Source of the DNA: an uncultured Lachnospiraceae bacterium
GTDB taxonomy: Bacteria; Bacillota; Clostridia; Lachnospirales; Lachnospiraceae
Assembly (NCBI GenBank): GCA_902766825.1
Contig: CACXFB010000083.1
Location: 1-50,954 of the forward strand
Length of the DNA stretch: 50,954 nt
Direction: 5' to 3'
Shown here one piece after another: positions 24,840 to 33,607 of this stretch. Made by a program: the position numbers and the translations under genes. Position 1 is the stretch's first letter; each line of letters starts with the position of its first letter. The notes under the pieces are model-generated. The model searched no databases and had not been told where the DNA came from. It saw only the letters and a list, made by a program, of their open reading frames with translations.

Positions 24840-24979
24840 GTGCACTACTGGCGGATGCGATAATCGTAGTAGAATTAACTACAAGGGAGTGCACGGATGT
24901 ACTTTGTAAGTATATTAGCCGACCGCCTGGGCGTTCTAGGGTATTTAACTTTAATGCGTTCAGGCGATTGGCTTTTTTT
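24840..24979 (+). promoter_or_regulatory. ZTP/ZMP riboswitch (pfl) with terminator
   Basis: The aptamer helix GTGCACT (24840-24846) pairs with AGTGCAC (24888-24894), and the conserved ACTGGCGG and GACCGCCTGGGC blocks supply the pseudoknot (GGCGG 24850-24854 with CCGCC 24923-24927). The 3' part is shared with a terminator: CGCCTG (24924-24929) pairs with CAGGCG (24961-24966), with GCC/GGC extending the stem, followed by seven Ts. Ligand binding should prevent termination. The two genes downstream consume and process AICAR (ZMP), the ligand precursor. Confidence 0.93.
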
Positions 24980-25061
24980 AATCTATGGGCAAAGTTAAGT
25001 TATCTGCCTGATATCAATAACTCGTTAACAACAGTGAGCATATCTCAAAGAAAGGAACGTT

Positions 25062-25775
25062 ATGGAAAAATTATCACTTGAAAAAGAACTTAAGGAAAAT
25101 GCATATCCGGGAAGAGGAATTGTTATAGGAAAGACTCCTGACGGAAAGCATGCTGTAACAGCTTATTTTATCATGGGAAGAAGCGAGAACAGCCGTAACA
25201 GAGTATTTGTAGAAGACGGAGAGGGAATCCGCACACAGGCATTTGATCCTTCAAAGCTTAGCGACCCAAGTCTTATTATCTATGCACCTGTACGTGTTCT
25301 TGGCAACAAGACAATCGTTACTAATGGTGATCAGACAGATACAATTTATGAGCTTATGGATAAGCAGCAGACTTTTGAGCAGGCACTTCGTACAAGAGAG
25401 TTTGAGCCGGATGGTCCTAACTATACACCAAGAATTTCAGGAATAATGCATATTGAAAACGGAACATACAATTATGCAATGTCAATTCTTAAGAGCAATA
25501 ACGGTAATCCTGATGCTTGCAACAGATACACATTTGCTTACACATCACCTGTTGCGGGAGAAGCTCATTTTATTCATACATACATGCATGACGGCAATCC
25601 GCTTCCAAGCTTTGAGGGAGAGCCTAAGCTTGTAGGCGTATCTGATGATATTGATGAGTTTACAAAGCTTGTATGGGAAAGCCTTAATGAAGATAACAAG
25701 GTTTCATTATTTGTAAGATACATTGATATTGAGACAGGAAAATACGAGACAAGAATCGTTAACAAGAATAAATAA
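25062..25775 (+). CDS. purO: IMP cyclohydrolase, PurO type
   Basis: A 237-residue protein of the PurO-like IMP cyclohydrolase family, which closes the ring of FAICAR to form IMP, the last purine step. Family features include the N-terminal NAYPGRGIVIGKTPDGK and YFIMGRSENSRNR. It replaces the usual cyclohydrolase half of bifunctional PurH. AAAGGAACG precedes ATG 25062, about 80 bp after the riboswitch terminator. It is followed after 60 bp by the separate AICAR transformylase, so the two final steps are encoded side by side. The gene symbol follows the archaeal enzyme. Confidence 0.9.
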   Translation: MEKLSLEKELKENAYPGRGIVIGKTPDGKHAVTAYFIMGRSENSRNRVFVEDGEGIRTQAFDPSKLSDPSLIIYAPVRVLGNKTIVTNGDQTDTIYELMDKQQTFEQALRTREFEPDGPNYTPRISGIMHIENGTYNYAMSILKSNNGNPDACNRYTFAYTSPVAGEAHFIHTYMHDGNPLPSFEGEPKLVGVSDDIDEFTKLVWESLNEDNKVSLFVRYIDIETGKYETRIVNKNK

Positions 25776-25835
25776 GAATAACAGATAAGAATAATAAATA
25801 CAAAATAATATTGAATTAAGGAGAAATGAATCGAC

Positions 25836-27014
25836 ATGACAGAGTTAGAATTAAAATATGGCTGTAACCCTAATCAGAAGCCTTCAAAGATTTTTATGAA
25901 TGATGGAAGCAATCTTCCTATCGAAGTTTTAAACGGTAAGCCTGGATACATCAACTTCCTTGATGCATTTAACGGCTGGCAGCTTGTTAAGGAATTAAAG
26001 AAGGCAACAGGTCTTCCTGCTGCAACATCATTTAAACATGTATCACCTGCCGGAGCAGCTGTAGGTCAGCCTCTTTCAGATGTTGAAGCTAAGATTTACT
26101 GGGTAGATGACCTTGGAGAGCTTTCACCACTTGCAGCAGCATATGCAAGAGCAAGAGGTGCTGACAGAATGTCTTCATACGGAGATTTCATTGCACTTTC
26201 TGATGTATGTGATGTATCAGCAGCACAGCTTATCAAGAGAGAATTCTCAGACGGAATCATCGCACCGGGATATGAGCCTGAGGCGCTTGAGATTTTAAAG
26301 GAAAAGAAGAAGGGTACATATGCAATAATCCAGATTGATCCTGATTATGTTCCTAATCCAATCGAGCATAAAGAAGTATTTGGAATTACATTTGAGCAGG
26401 GAAGAAATGAACTTAATATCGATGATGAGTTCTTTGCAAATGTTGTTACTGCAAATAAGGATATTCCAAAGCAGGCTAAGATTGATATGGCAATCGCAAT
26501 GATTACTCTTAAGTATACACAGTCTAACTCAGTATGTTTTGTTAAGGGTGGACAGGCAATCGGTATCGGTGCAGGACAGCAGTCAAGAATTCATTGTACA
26601 CGTCTTGCAGGAAGCAAGGCTGATAACTGGCTCCTTCGTCAGTCACCACAGGTTCTTTCACTTCCATTCAAAGAGGGAATTAAGAGAGCTGAAAGAGATA
26701 ACGCAATTGACCTTTACATGGGTGAAGATTATATGGATGTTCTTGCTGACGGAGCATGGGAGAAAGTATTTACTTCAAAGCCTGCTGTATTTACACAGGA
26801 AGAGAAGAAGGAATGGCTTGCTAAGGCAACAGATGTTGTATGTGGTTCAGATGCATTCTTCCCATTCAGCGACAACGTAGAGAGAGCTTTCAGAAGCGGT
26901 GTTAAGTATATTGCACAGCCTGGTGGATCTATAAGAGATAATGATGTAATTGAAGCTTGTGATAAGCATGGTATTGCAATGTGCTTTACAGGACTCAGAC
27001 TCTTCCATCACTAA
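25836..27014 (+). CDS. purH: AICAR transformylase (stand-alone PurH formyltransferase)
   Basis: A 392-residue phosphoribosylaminoimidazolecarboxamide formyltransferase, making FAICAR from AICAR and 10-formyl-THF. It matches only the transformylase half of Pur[12 protein letters not shown] at the start, the catalytic Lys-His pair in [14 protein letters not shown], and [23 protein letters not shown]. The MGS-like IMP cyclohydrolase domain of bifunctional PurH (about 520 aa) is absent, and that activity is supplied by the upstream gene. AAGGAG precedes ATG 25836. A terminator lies at 27054-27087. Confidence 0.95.
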   Translation: MTELELKYGCNPNQKPSKIFMNDGSNLPIEVLNGKPGYINFLDAFNGWQLVKELKKATGLPAATSFKHVSPAGAAVGQPLSDVEAKIYWVDDLGELSPLAAAYARARGADRMSSYGDFIALSDVCDVSAAQLIKREFSDGIIAPGYEPEALEILKEKKKGTYAIIQIDPDYVPNPIEHKEVFGITFEQGRNELNIDDEFFANVVTANKDIPKQAKIDMAIAMITLKYTQSNSVCFVKGGQAIGIGAGQQSRIHCTRLAGSKADNWLLRQSPQVLSLPFKEGIKRAERDNAIDLYMGEDYMDVLADGAWEKVFTSKPAVFTQEEKKEWLAKATDVVCGSDAFFPFSDNVERAFRSGVKYIAQPGGSIRDNDVIEACDKHGIAMCFTGLRLFHH

Positions 27015-27053
27015 TTTTTTGATGATTAAATGAATATAATAGGAAATTAATAA

Positions 27054-27087
27054 TCCCTGCCTTAGAACTCTTGTAATGAGGCAGGGA
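27054..27087 (+). terminator. terminator after purH
   Basis: TCCCTGCCT (27054-27062) and AGGCAGGGA (27079-27087) form a 9-bp stem, followed by a short, interrupted T-rich stretch. Confidence 0.7.
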
Positions 27088-27144
27088 AATTTATTCTATT
27101 AATAATGAGCAGATTGTGTTTACAGAAAGGTATGGAAATTTGAT

Positions 27145-27888
27145 ATGGATAACAGAACAGAATTCACCCAGGTACTAAGAGAGGTTTTGGAAATTGTAAA
27201 GGCTTCTGATAAAACATTGTCTAAAGAAGAAATATTATCTTATTTTAATGATTTTGAGTTAACAAAGGAGCAAAATGAGACTATATTCACATATTTGATT
27301 TCTGACCATGAAGAACCGGACAATCAGGAAGCAGACACTAAGAATACAGAAAATGCTGCAGACGACAATGATGATTTACTGCCTTCATCGGTTACATTTC
27401 AGATGTATATGGAAGAGATAGCTTCGCTAAAAAAATATTCTGATGAACAGGTTAGTCAGATGTGTGAGTCACTGATTCAGGGGGATTCATCTGTAATCAA
27501 AAGCCTGTCAGAGCACATGCTTCCAAGTGTATACGAGATGGCAAAGCTGCATTTATCTGAAAAGTACAGCATAGAGGACGTTATTCAGGAAGGCAATATG
27601 GGAATGTTTGTTGAACTTGGTAATATATGCGATAACAGAATAGAATGTGAAGTTATCGAAAGAACCAAAGAGGCAATTAACAATGCAATGAAAGCGTACA
27701 TAAGCGAGGTGACGGGATTATCGGACAGTGAAAATGCAGTTGTTGGAAAGGTGAATCTTATAAATGATGCAAGACAGTATCTTACAGGGCAAAACGGAAG
27801 CATTCCTAGTATGAAGGAGCTTTCGGATTACACTCATATTGATGAAGATGAACTTGCAGACATACTAAAACTAATTGATGAAAAATGA
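27145..27888 (+). CDS. sigma-70-like protein lacking regions 2.3-2.4 and 4
   Basis: A 247-residue protein resembling a stripped primary sigma factor. Residues 1-52 look like region 1.1, and 55-80 is an acidic linker. Residues 87-155 match regions 1.2 to 2.2 (FQMYMEEIASLKKYS, then LIQGDSSVIKSL and the core-binding YSIEDVIQEGNMGM). The aromatic, basic -10 recognition and melting segment is absent, and the protein ends with a region-3-like SIPSMKELSDYTHIDEDELADIL. Region 4 (-35 recognition) is missing. It may bind core RNA polymerase without recognising promoters. The next gene starts 26 bp later. Confidence 0.75.
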   Translation: MDNRTEFTQVLREVLEIVKASDKTLSKEEILSYFNDFELTKEQNETIFTYLISDHEEPDNQEADTKNTENAADDNDDLLPSSVTFQMYMEEIASLKKYSDEQVSQMCESLIQGDSSVIKSLSEHMLPSVYEMAKLHLSEKYSIEDVIQEGNMGMFVELGNICDNRIECEVIERTKEAINNAMKAYISEVTGLSDSENAVVGKVNLINDARQYLTGQNGSIPSMKELSDYTHIDEDELADILKLIDEK

Positions 27889-27914
27889 TGTAACTGACAG
27901 GAGGAGATTATCTG

Positions 27915-28568
27915 ATGGATATTTTAGAGATTTTATATGCTGTATTGATGATAGAGTCGATAGTTGCAATTATATATAGCTTAGCATTAACAGTGATAAC
28001 ATTTTCTGAGATAGTTAATATGTTAAGCTTGCGTGGATGGATATACGGGATTGTGAACATGTTGTTTTGTTTTTCCATTTATTATATTTCAGCAGAAGAA
28101 ATTTATGCTTATATATTGGATGCTTATATATTGGCTATTATTTGGGTGCCGTTTGAATTGGTTGTTTATCCATATATTAAGTGGAGAGCATATGTCCAGG
28201 CAGTACAAAAGAAATTTGCACAACAAGGGTTTGATATCAGTTTTTGGGAAACTGCTCAAAGAATAAAGGATGAGAGAAATTATTTTATAGATATATTCAT
28301 ATGGCCAAGCAGCAGAATGTTTGAAAAAATGCTTGAAAAAAAGAAAGCAGAAGAAGCAGGAAAGCAGGAACTTGAGAATGAATGGGAATGTACTTTCTGC
28401 AAAAGAATGAACAGTGGCAGTGTTGATGTCTGCCAGTGTGGAAAAACCAATGTTAAGAAGCTTGCACTTAATGAAGAAGAAGGCGGATGGCAGTGCAGCG
28501 AATGCGGAAGGTTAAATCCGAAATATTCAGGAACATGCGCATGCGGACATGATAGAGATGCAAAATAA
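27915..28568 (+). CDS. membrane protein with two C-terminal zinc ribbons
   Basis: A 217-residue protein. The N-terminal 95 residues hold three hydrophobic helices. A charged cytoplasmic helix follows (FEKMLEKKKAEEAGKQELENE). The C-terminus has two RanBP2-like zinc ribbons, each starting with Trp and ending C-x-C-G: WECTFCKRMNSGSVDVCQCG and WQCSECGRLNPKYSGTCACG. Such ribbons bind protein or RNA. GGAGGAG precedes the start. It likely shares an operon with the sigma-like gene and ends at a terminator. Function unknown. Confidence 0.8.
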   Translation: MDILEILYAVLMIESIVAIIYSLALTVITFSEIVNMLSLRGWIYGIVNMLFCFSIYYISAEEIYAYILDAYILAIIWVPFELVVYPYIKWRAYVQAVQKKFAQQGFDISFWETAQRIKDERNYFIDIFIWPSSRMFEKMLEKKKAEEAGKQELENEWECTFCKRMNSGSVDVCQCGKTNVKKLALNEEEGGWQCSECGRLNPKYSGTCACGHDRDAK

Positions 28569-28587
28569 TCATATTGATAAGAATAAG

Positions 28588-28633
28588 AATGACTAAAATT
28601 ATTACTTAGTTAATGATTTTGGTCATTTTTTTA
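28588..28633 (+). terminator. terminator before the MMPL operon
   Basis: AATGACTAAAAT (about 28588-28599) pairs with ATTTTGGTCATT (about 28615-28626) with one G-T pair, followed by two T-runs. Its right arm carries the first of three GGTCATTTT copies. Confidence 0.8.
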
Positions 28634-28650
28634 TTTTTTAAAAATAAATA

Positions 28651-28711
28651 TTGACTAACGGTCATTTTTATGATATACCATATTCAAAGAAAAATGAACG
28701 CTGGTCATTTT
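28651..28711 (+). promoter_or_regulatory. MMPL operon promoter with repeated GGTCATTTT operator
   Basis: TTGACT (28651-28656), 17 bp, TATACC (28674-28679). GGTCATTTTT lies in the spacer (28660-28669), and a perfect dyad AAAATGA, 7 nt, TCATTTT lies just downstream (28691-28711). With the copy at 28621 the motif recurs about every 40 bp, suggesting multi-site repressor binding. No regulator gene is adjacent. Confidence 0.6.
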
Positions 28712-28734
28712 CGTTTGATGAATGGAGGCAAAAT

Positions 28735-30855
28735 ATGATTAAGCTTGCAAAAAAAATCGTAAAATTCAGAATACCGATTTTGTTGATAAGCATTTTGATG
28801 CTTATTCCGGCAGGGCTGATTTTTTTCAACACAAGAATTAATTATGATATCTTATCATATCTTCCAAAAGATATTGATACGATGAAAGGACAGGACATAC
28901 TTGTTGATGAGTTTGGTACGGGTGCATTCTCCGTCGCGGTCATTGATGACATGCCAGAGAAAGAGATTGTAAAACTTGAAAATACCATTAAGGACATCGA
29001 TCATGTAAAGGATGTTGTATGGTACGGCTCAGTTACAGATCTTACAGTTCCTCTTGATGCATTTCCGGATGATATAAGAAATGCTCTTGTAAGTGCAGAC
29101 GGCAGTAAGACAATAATGATGATTACATTTGATACGGCATCATCTGCAGATGAGACACTTAAGGCAATAGAAGATATCAGGGAAGTTACCGATAAGAGAT
29201 GTCTTCTTTCAGGAATGTCGGCAGTTGTTGAGGACATTAAAGTTATATGTAACAGTGAAGCAATAATGTATGTAGTAATTGCAGCAGGTCTTTCACTGAT
29301 TATACTTTCACTAACGATGGATTCATTTCTTATTCCGGTGTTCTTCCTTATAAGCATTGGAATGGCAATTGTATATAACCTTGGAACGAATTTCATCAGC
29401 GGTGAAATCTCATTTATAACACAGGCTCTTGCAGCAGTGCTTCAGCTTGCAGTTACAATGGATTACTCAATATTCTTATGGCACAGTTACCTCGAGAATC
29501 TCGACAGATTTAATGACGATAAGAACAGAGCAATGGCTCATGCGATATCCAATACGATTTCTTCGGTTGTGGGAAGTTCAATAACAACAATCGCCGGATT
29601 TGTGGCAATGTGTTTTATGACATTTACACTTGGTCTTGACCTTGGAGTTGTTATGGCAAAGGGTGTTGTGTTTGGTGTTATAGGATGTGTAACAATACTT
29701 CCTGCACTGATACTTACATTTGACGGAGCAATAAGAAAGACAAGACATAAACCTATCATTCCCGATCTTGGTAGACTTGGAAGAATCGTTACTAACAAGT
29801 ACTACATTTTCATATTGTTATTTGTTGTGATAATAGGTCCAGCTTTTTATGGTTACAGTCATAATAATGTATATTATGACCTTGTAGGAACACTTCCTGA
29901 TACACTTGATTCGGTAAAGGCTAATCAGTATCTTGAGGATGATTTCAATATGGGAGTAACTCATATGGTATTAGCTGATGCGGATATGTCAACTAAGGAT
30001 ACGGCGGCACTCATAAATGAAATAAAGGGAGTGGATGGCGTTAAGCTTGCAGCCGGACTTGACAGTCTGGTTGGCACACAGATTCCTACAGATGTAATTC
30101 CTAAGAAAATTACAAAAGAACTTAAAAGCGGACAGTACAGTCTGATTCTTGTTACGAGTGAGTATAAGACAGCATCTGATGAGGTTAATAATCAGATAGA
30201 TACAATTAAAACTATAGTAGGAAAATACGACAGCAAAGCAATGGTAATAGGTGAAGCACCTTGTACACAGGATCTTATAACCATTACGGACAAAGATTTC
30301 AAGACGGTAAATACAGTTTCGATATTACTTATATTTTTCATTATCGCATGTGTACTTAAATCGGTTTCGCTTCCTGTAATACTGGTTGCATGTATAGAAT
30401 TTGCAATCTTTATTAACATGGCGGTTCCGTTCTATAAAGGAACAACGATACCATTTATATCATCAATCGTTATTGGAACAATACAGCTTGGTGCAACAGT
30501 TGATTACGCAATTTTAATGACTAATAAATACAAGAGGGCACGTTACAATGGCGCTGATAAGAAGGAAGCAGTTACATCAGCACTTGAACATTCAATGCAA
30601 TCTGTATTTGTAAGTGCGATGACATTCTTTGCGGCAACATTTGGAGTAGGAATTTACTCAAGTATCGATATGATAAGTTCACTTTGTTCGATGCTTGCAA
30701 GAGGTGCAATAATAAGTTTCTTTGTTGTAGCTTTAGTACTTCCGGCAATGTTTATGGTATTTGATAAGCTTATTATTCATACCAGTGCCGGATTTAGGAA
30801 TAAGGAATTAAAAGTTGATTTTAAGAACGCACACAGTGCCGGTGCACATGTTTAG
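28735..30855 (+). CDS. MMPL/RND-family transporter
   Basis: A 706-residue membrane exporter with about 12 helices in two repeats, each with one helix, a large extracytoplasmic domain, and five helices. Features include NYDILSYLPKDIDTMKG after TM1, ALAAVLQLAVTMDYSIFLWH with the conserved membrane aspartate-tyrosine pair, and its second-half counterpart IQLGATVDYAILMTNKYKRA. ATG 28735 (MIKLAKKIVKFR) follows TGGAGG; the frame extends to 28651 but overlaps the promoter. It is 12 bp from a secreted YhgE/Pip-like partner. Such pairs probably export lipids or peptides; the substrate is unknown. Confidence 0.92.
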   Translation: MIKLAKKIVKFRIPILLISILMLIPAGLIFFNTRINYDILSYLPKDIDTMKGQDILVDEFGTGAFSVAVIDDMPEKEIVKLENTIKDIDHVKDVVWYGSVTDLTVPLDAFPDDIRNALVSADGSKTIMMITFDTASSADETLKAIEDIREVTDKRCLLSGMSAVVEDIKVICNSEAIMYVVIAAGLSLIILSLTMDSFLIPVFFLISIGMAIVYNLGTNFISGEISFITQALAAVLQLAVTMDYSIFLWHSYLENLDRFNDDKNRAMAHAISNTISSVVGSSITTIAGFVAMCFMTFTLGLDLGVVMAKGVVFGVIGCVTILPALILTFDGAIRKTRHKPIIPDLGRLGRIVTNKYYIFILLFVVIIGPAFYGYSHNNVYYDLVGTLPDTLDSVKANQYLEDDFNMGVTHMVLADADMSTKDTAALINEIKGVDGVKLAAGLDSLVGTQIPTDVIPKKITKELKSGQYSLILVTSEYKTASDEVNNQIDTIKTIVGKYDSKAMVIGEAPCTQDLITITDKDFKTVNTVSILLIFFIIACVLKSVSLPVILVACIEFAIFINMAVPFYKGTTIPFISSIVIGTIQLGATVDYAILMTNKYKRARYNGADKKEAVTSALEHSMQSVFVSAMTFFAATFGVGIYSSIDMISSLCSMLARGAIISFFVVALVLPAMFMVFDKLIIHTSAGFRNKELKVDFKNAHSAGAHV

Positions 30856-30867
30856 GAGGTTTTTGAT

Positions 30868-33423
30868 ATGAGAAAGAATATTTATAAGATAGTATCAATG
30901 GTTATGACATCAGCAGTAATAATAAGCGGTGCCGGTTTTGCAGGTATGGTTCAGACTCCTGTAATTGTAAGTGCTGAAACTAAGCAGGAGACAGAAGATA
31001 AGATTATTGAAGAGATTAAGAATGCCGTTAAGATTACTGAAAATCCGGTTGATAAAGACGAGACGGTATATGTAATAACAGATGCTAATGGTAATGTTAC
31101 TAAGAAGATTGTAAGTGATCATCTTTTTAACAATGATGGTGCAAAGACCATTGAAGATAAGACAGATTTAAGTGATATTGAAAATGTAAAGTCAGATGCA
31201 GACTACACTAAGAACGGCGATGACTCGATAACATGGAACACTGACGGAGAGGATGTATATTATCAGGGAACTACAGACAAAGAACTTCCTGTTGATGTTA
31301 AGGTTACATATTATCTTGATGGTAATGAGATTGATCCTTCTGATCTTGCCGGTAAGAGCGGAAGTGTAAAGATAAGATTTGATTACACTAACAATACATC
31401 GGTTATGACAAAGGTTGGCGACGAAGATGTTGATATGAAGGTTCCTTTTACGATGATATCCGGAATGATTTTGTCAGACAGCTTCACGGACATTGAGGTC
31501 AGCAACGGAAAAGTAATCAATCAGGGAGGCGGCAATATTGTTATCGGTTATGCAATGCCGGGACTTAAAGAAGATTTAAATAACGTTATAGGTGAGGAAA
31601 AAGGAATCGAGATTCCTGATTATGTAGAAGTAACTGCCGATGTTAAGGACTTTTCATTACTTACAACAGTAACGGTGGCAAGTGCGGATCTGTTATCTGA
31701 TGTAAGCCTTGATACTAGCAAGACAAGAGAAGATATTGATTCGGTTATAGATGAACTTACATCTGCAATGGATCAGTTAAAAGACGGTTCAACAAAACTT
31801 TCAGACGGAACAAGCGAACTTAGAAGCAAATTCACAGAGTATAAAGATGGTATTACGGCTGTGATAGATGCAATAGCAGCAATAGATGACGGCGCAACAA
31901 AGCTTAGCGGCAACATGAAGAAAGTTGTAAATGGTGCAAAGGCAATATCAGATGGTGTAGGAACACTTAGTGCAGCATTTGAAGGTGAAGAAGGACTTAA
32001 AAATGGTGTTAAGAAACTAGATGATGGCGCAAAGGCATTAAATAATGGTATTGATACTCTTTCAAAGAGTGTTGGTGATGAAAAGGATGTAAATACCCTT
32101 GCCGGTGGCGTGAGTGCACTTTCACAGGGTGCTGATACACTTTCTAAGGCAGTCGGAAGTACAGATTCAAAGACTGTAGCAAAAGATGCAGCAAGTGGTA
32201 ATCCAAAGACAGTGGCAGGAGCAGTACTTGCACTTTTAAATGGTTCAAAACAGTTAGATTCAGGTATTGATCAGCTTGCAGAAGGAATTAACGGAACAAA
32301 GAAGCAGACAGGTCTTGCAGACGGAATACATCAGGTTAAGACAGCAGTCGGAAGTTCTGATGCAAAGACAGCCGCAAAAGATGCAGCAAGCGGTAAACCG
32401 GCAACTCTTGCAGGTGGAGCATATGCAGTTGATGCTGGAGTGGGAGAACTTGTAGACGGAATGACTCAGATGACAAAGTCTATTTCAGACAGCATAGCTG
32501 ATAATGAAGCAAAGATAAAGAAACTTACAGATGCAGTTACCTACATCAAGACTTACGGTGTTGATCCAACAACAGGAACACAGTTAAATGAGCAGCAGAT
32601 TACTGCAATGGTTACAGAGTATTCAGGTAATATAGCAGCGCTTAAAGGTGCAAATCAGGCACTTTCAACAGTGATAGCCCAGATGAATGAAAAAGACCTT
32701 TCAGGCAATCTTACAAAGCTTAAGGCAGGAACATCATCACTTAAAGATTCTACATTGCAACTGGCAGGCGGAATGGAACAGTTAGATGCCGGTGCAACAA
32801 AGTTAAAAGCAGGTGTTACAAAGCTTGACAACGGAAGCGGATCACTTGTAAAGGGACTTGATGCACTTAACAAAAAGATTCCACAGCTTACATCAGGAAC
32901 AAAACAGCTTGCAGACGGACTTAGTGCACTTTGCTCTAAGATTCCACAGTTAAAGGCTGGAGTAAATGCTCTTCTTGCAGGTTCTAAGCAGCTTGCAGAC
33001 GGAACAGGCAAGCTTGATGCAGGTGTTACAACAATGTATTCAAAGGTTAAAAATGACCTTGGAGGCGGAGCAAAAGAATTATATAACGGAACAGTAGAGT
33101 TTGATTCATATCTTAGCCAGTTAAGCGACGGAACAGGAAAACTTAATTCCAAGATGGGTACATTATCAGAAGGAACAGATAAGCTTGAAGACGGTATTGC
33201 AAAACTTGATGACGGTGCCGGAAAGCTTGACGAAGGAATAGCAACATTGACAGATGAGGCAGTAGGCGGCGCAGTTGATACTTACAACAATGATGTTATA
33301 CCTGCGATGGACAGAGTTGAAGGTACACTTGAGGCTGCTAAGAGCTACAATATCTATTCACAGGCAGCAGACGGTAAGACTTCAAGAGTTAAGTTCATTT
33401 ACAGAACAGACTCTATAGAATAA
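30868..33423 (+). CDS. secreted YhgE/Pip-like helical-repeat protein, MMPL partner
   Basis: An 851-residue exported protein. The signal sequence spans about 1-36 (IVSMVMTSAVIISGAGFAGMV). A beta-rich region (about 90-290) is followed by a long helical region (about 290-835) with many degenerate 7-11-residue repeats of the form G..kLsdGt..L..G (LKDGSTKLSDGTSELRSKF, KLDNGSGSLVKGLDAL), typical of YhgE/Pip-type proteins. It lacks the C-terminal membrane helices found in many relatives. AGGAGG precedes ATG 30868. It presumably forms an elongated extracytoplasmic partner of the MMPL protein. A strong terminator follows. Confidence 0.87.
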   Translation: MRKNIYKIVSMVMTSAVIISGAGFAGMVQTPVIVSAETKQETEDKIIEEIKNAVKITENPVDKDETVYVITDANGNVTKKIVSDHLFNNDGAKTIEDKTDLSDIENVKSDADYTKNGDDSITWNTDGEDVYYQGTTDKELPVDVKVTYYLDGNEIDPSDLAGKSGSVKIRFDYTNNTSVMTKVGDEDVDMKVPFTMISGMILSDSFTDIEVSNGKVINQGGGNIVIGYAMPGLKEDLNNVIGEEKGIEIPDYVEVTADVKDFSLLTTVTVASADLLSDVSLDTSKTREDIDSVIDELTSAMDQLKDGSTKLSDGTSELRSKFTEYKDGITAVIDAIAAIDDGATKLSGNMKKVVNGAKAISDGVGTLSAAFEGEEGLKNGVKKLDDGAKALNNGIDTLSKSVGDEKDVNTLAGGVSALSQGADTLSKAVGSTDSKTVAKDAASGNPKTVAGAVLALLNGSKQLDSGIDQLAEGINGTKKQTGLADGIHQVKTAVGSSDAKTAAKDAASGKPATLAGGAYAVDAGVGELVDGMTQMTKSISDSIADNEAKIKKLTDAVTYIKTYGVDPTTGTQLNEQQITAMVTEYSGNIAALKGANQALSTVIAQMNEKDLSGNLTKLKAGTSSLKDSTLQLAGGMEQLDAGATKLKAGVTKLDNGSGSLVKGLDALNKKIPQLTSGTKQLADGLSALCSKIPQLKAGVNALLAGSKQLADGTGKLDAGVTTMYSKVKNDLGGGAKELYNGTVEFDSYLSQLSDGTGKLNSKMGTLSEGTDKLEDGIAKLDDGAGKLDEGIATLTDEAVGGAVDTYNNDVIPAMDRVEGTLEAAKSYNIYSQAADGKTSRVKFIYRTDSIE

Positions 33424-33470
33424 TTTTAATTCAGCTTGCAAGTTAATATATATATATTTTACTTCCAGAA

Positions 33471-33506
33471 CCGGACGGCGATTAATTTTGCCGTCCGGAA
33501 TTTTTT
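33471..33506 (+). terminator. strong intrinsic terminator of the MMPL operon
   Basis: CCGGACGGC (33471-33479) and GCCGTCCGG (33490-33498) form a perfect 9-bp GC-rich stem with AATTTTTT following. Confidence 0.92.
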
Positions 33507-33607
33507 GAATTGAAATTTGGCTGTAAATCGTGGTAATATAGTGCGGATGAGAACTGGGATAATTGATAAGTTAAATATTTAAGATATTGAAAAGAAGGAA
33601 TTTTTAA

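Noticed and set aside
28651-28734. N-terminal extension of the MMPL protein
   Set aside because: The added 28 codons cover the -10 and operator; MIKLAKKIVKFR is the usual cytoplasmic start.
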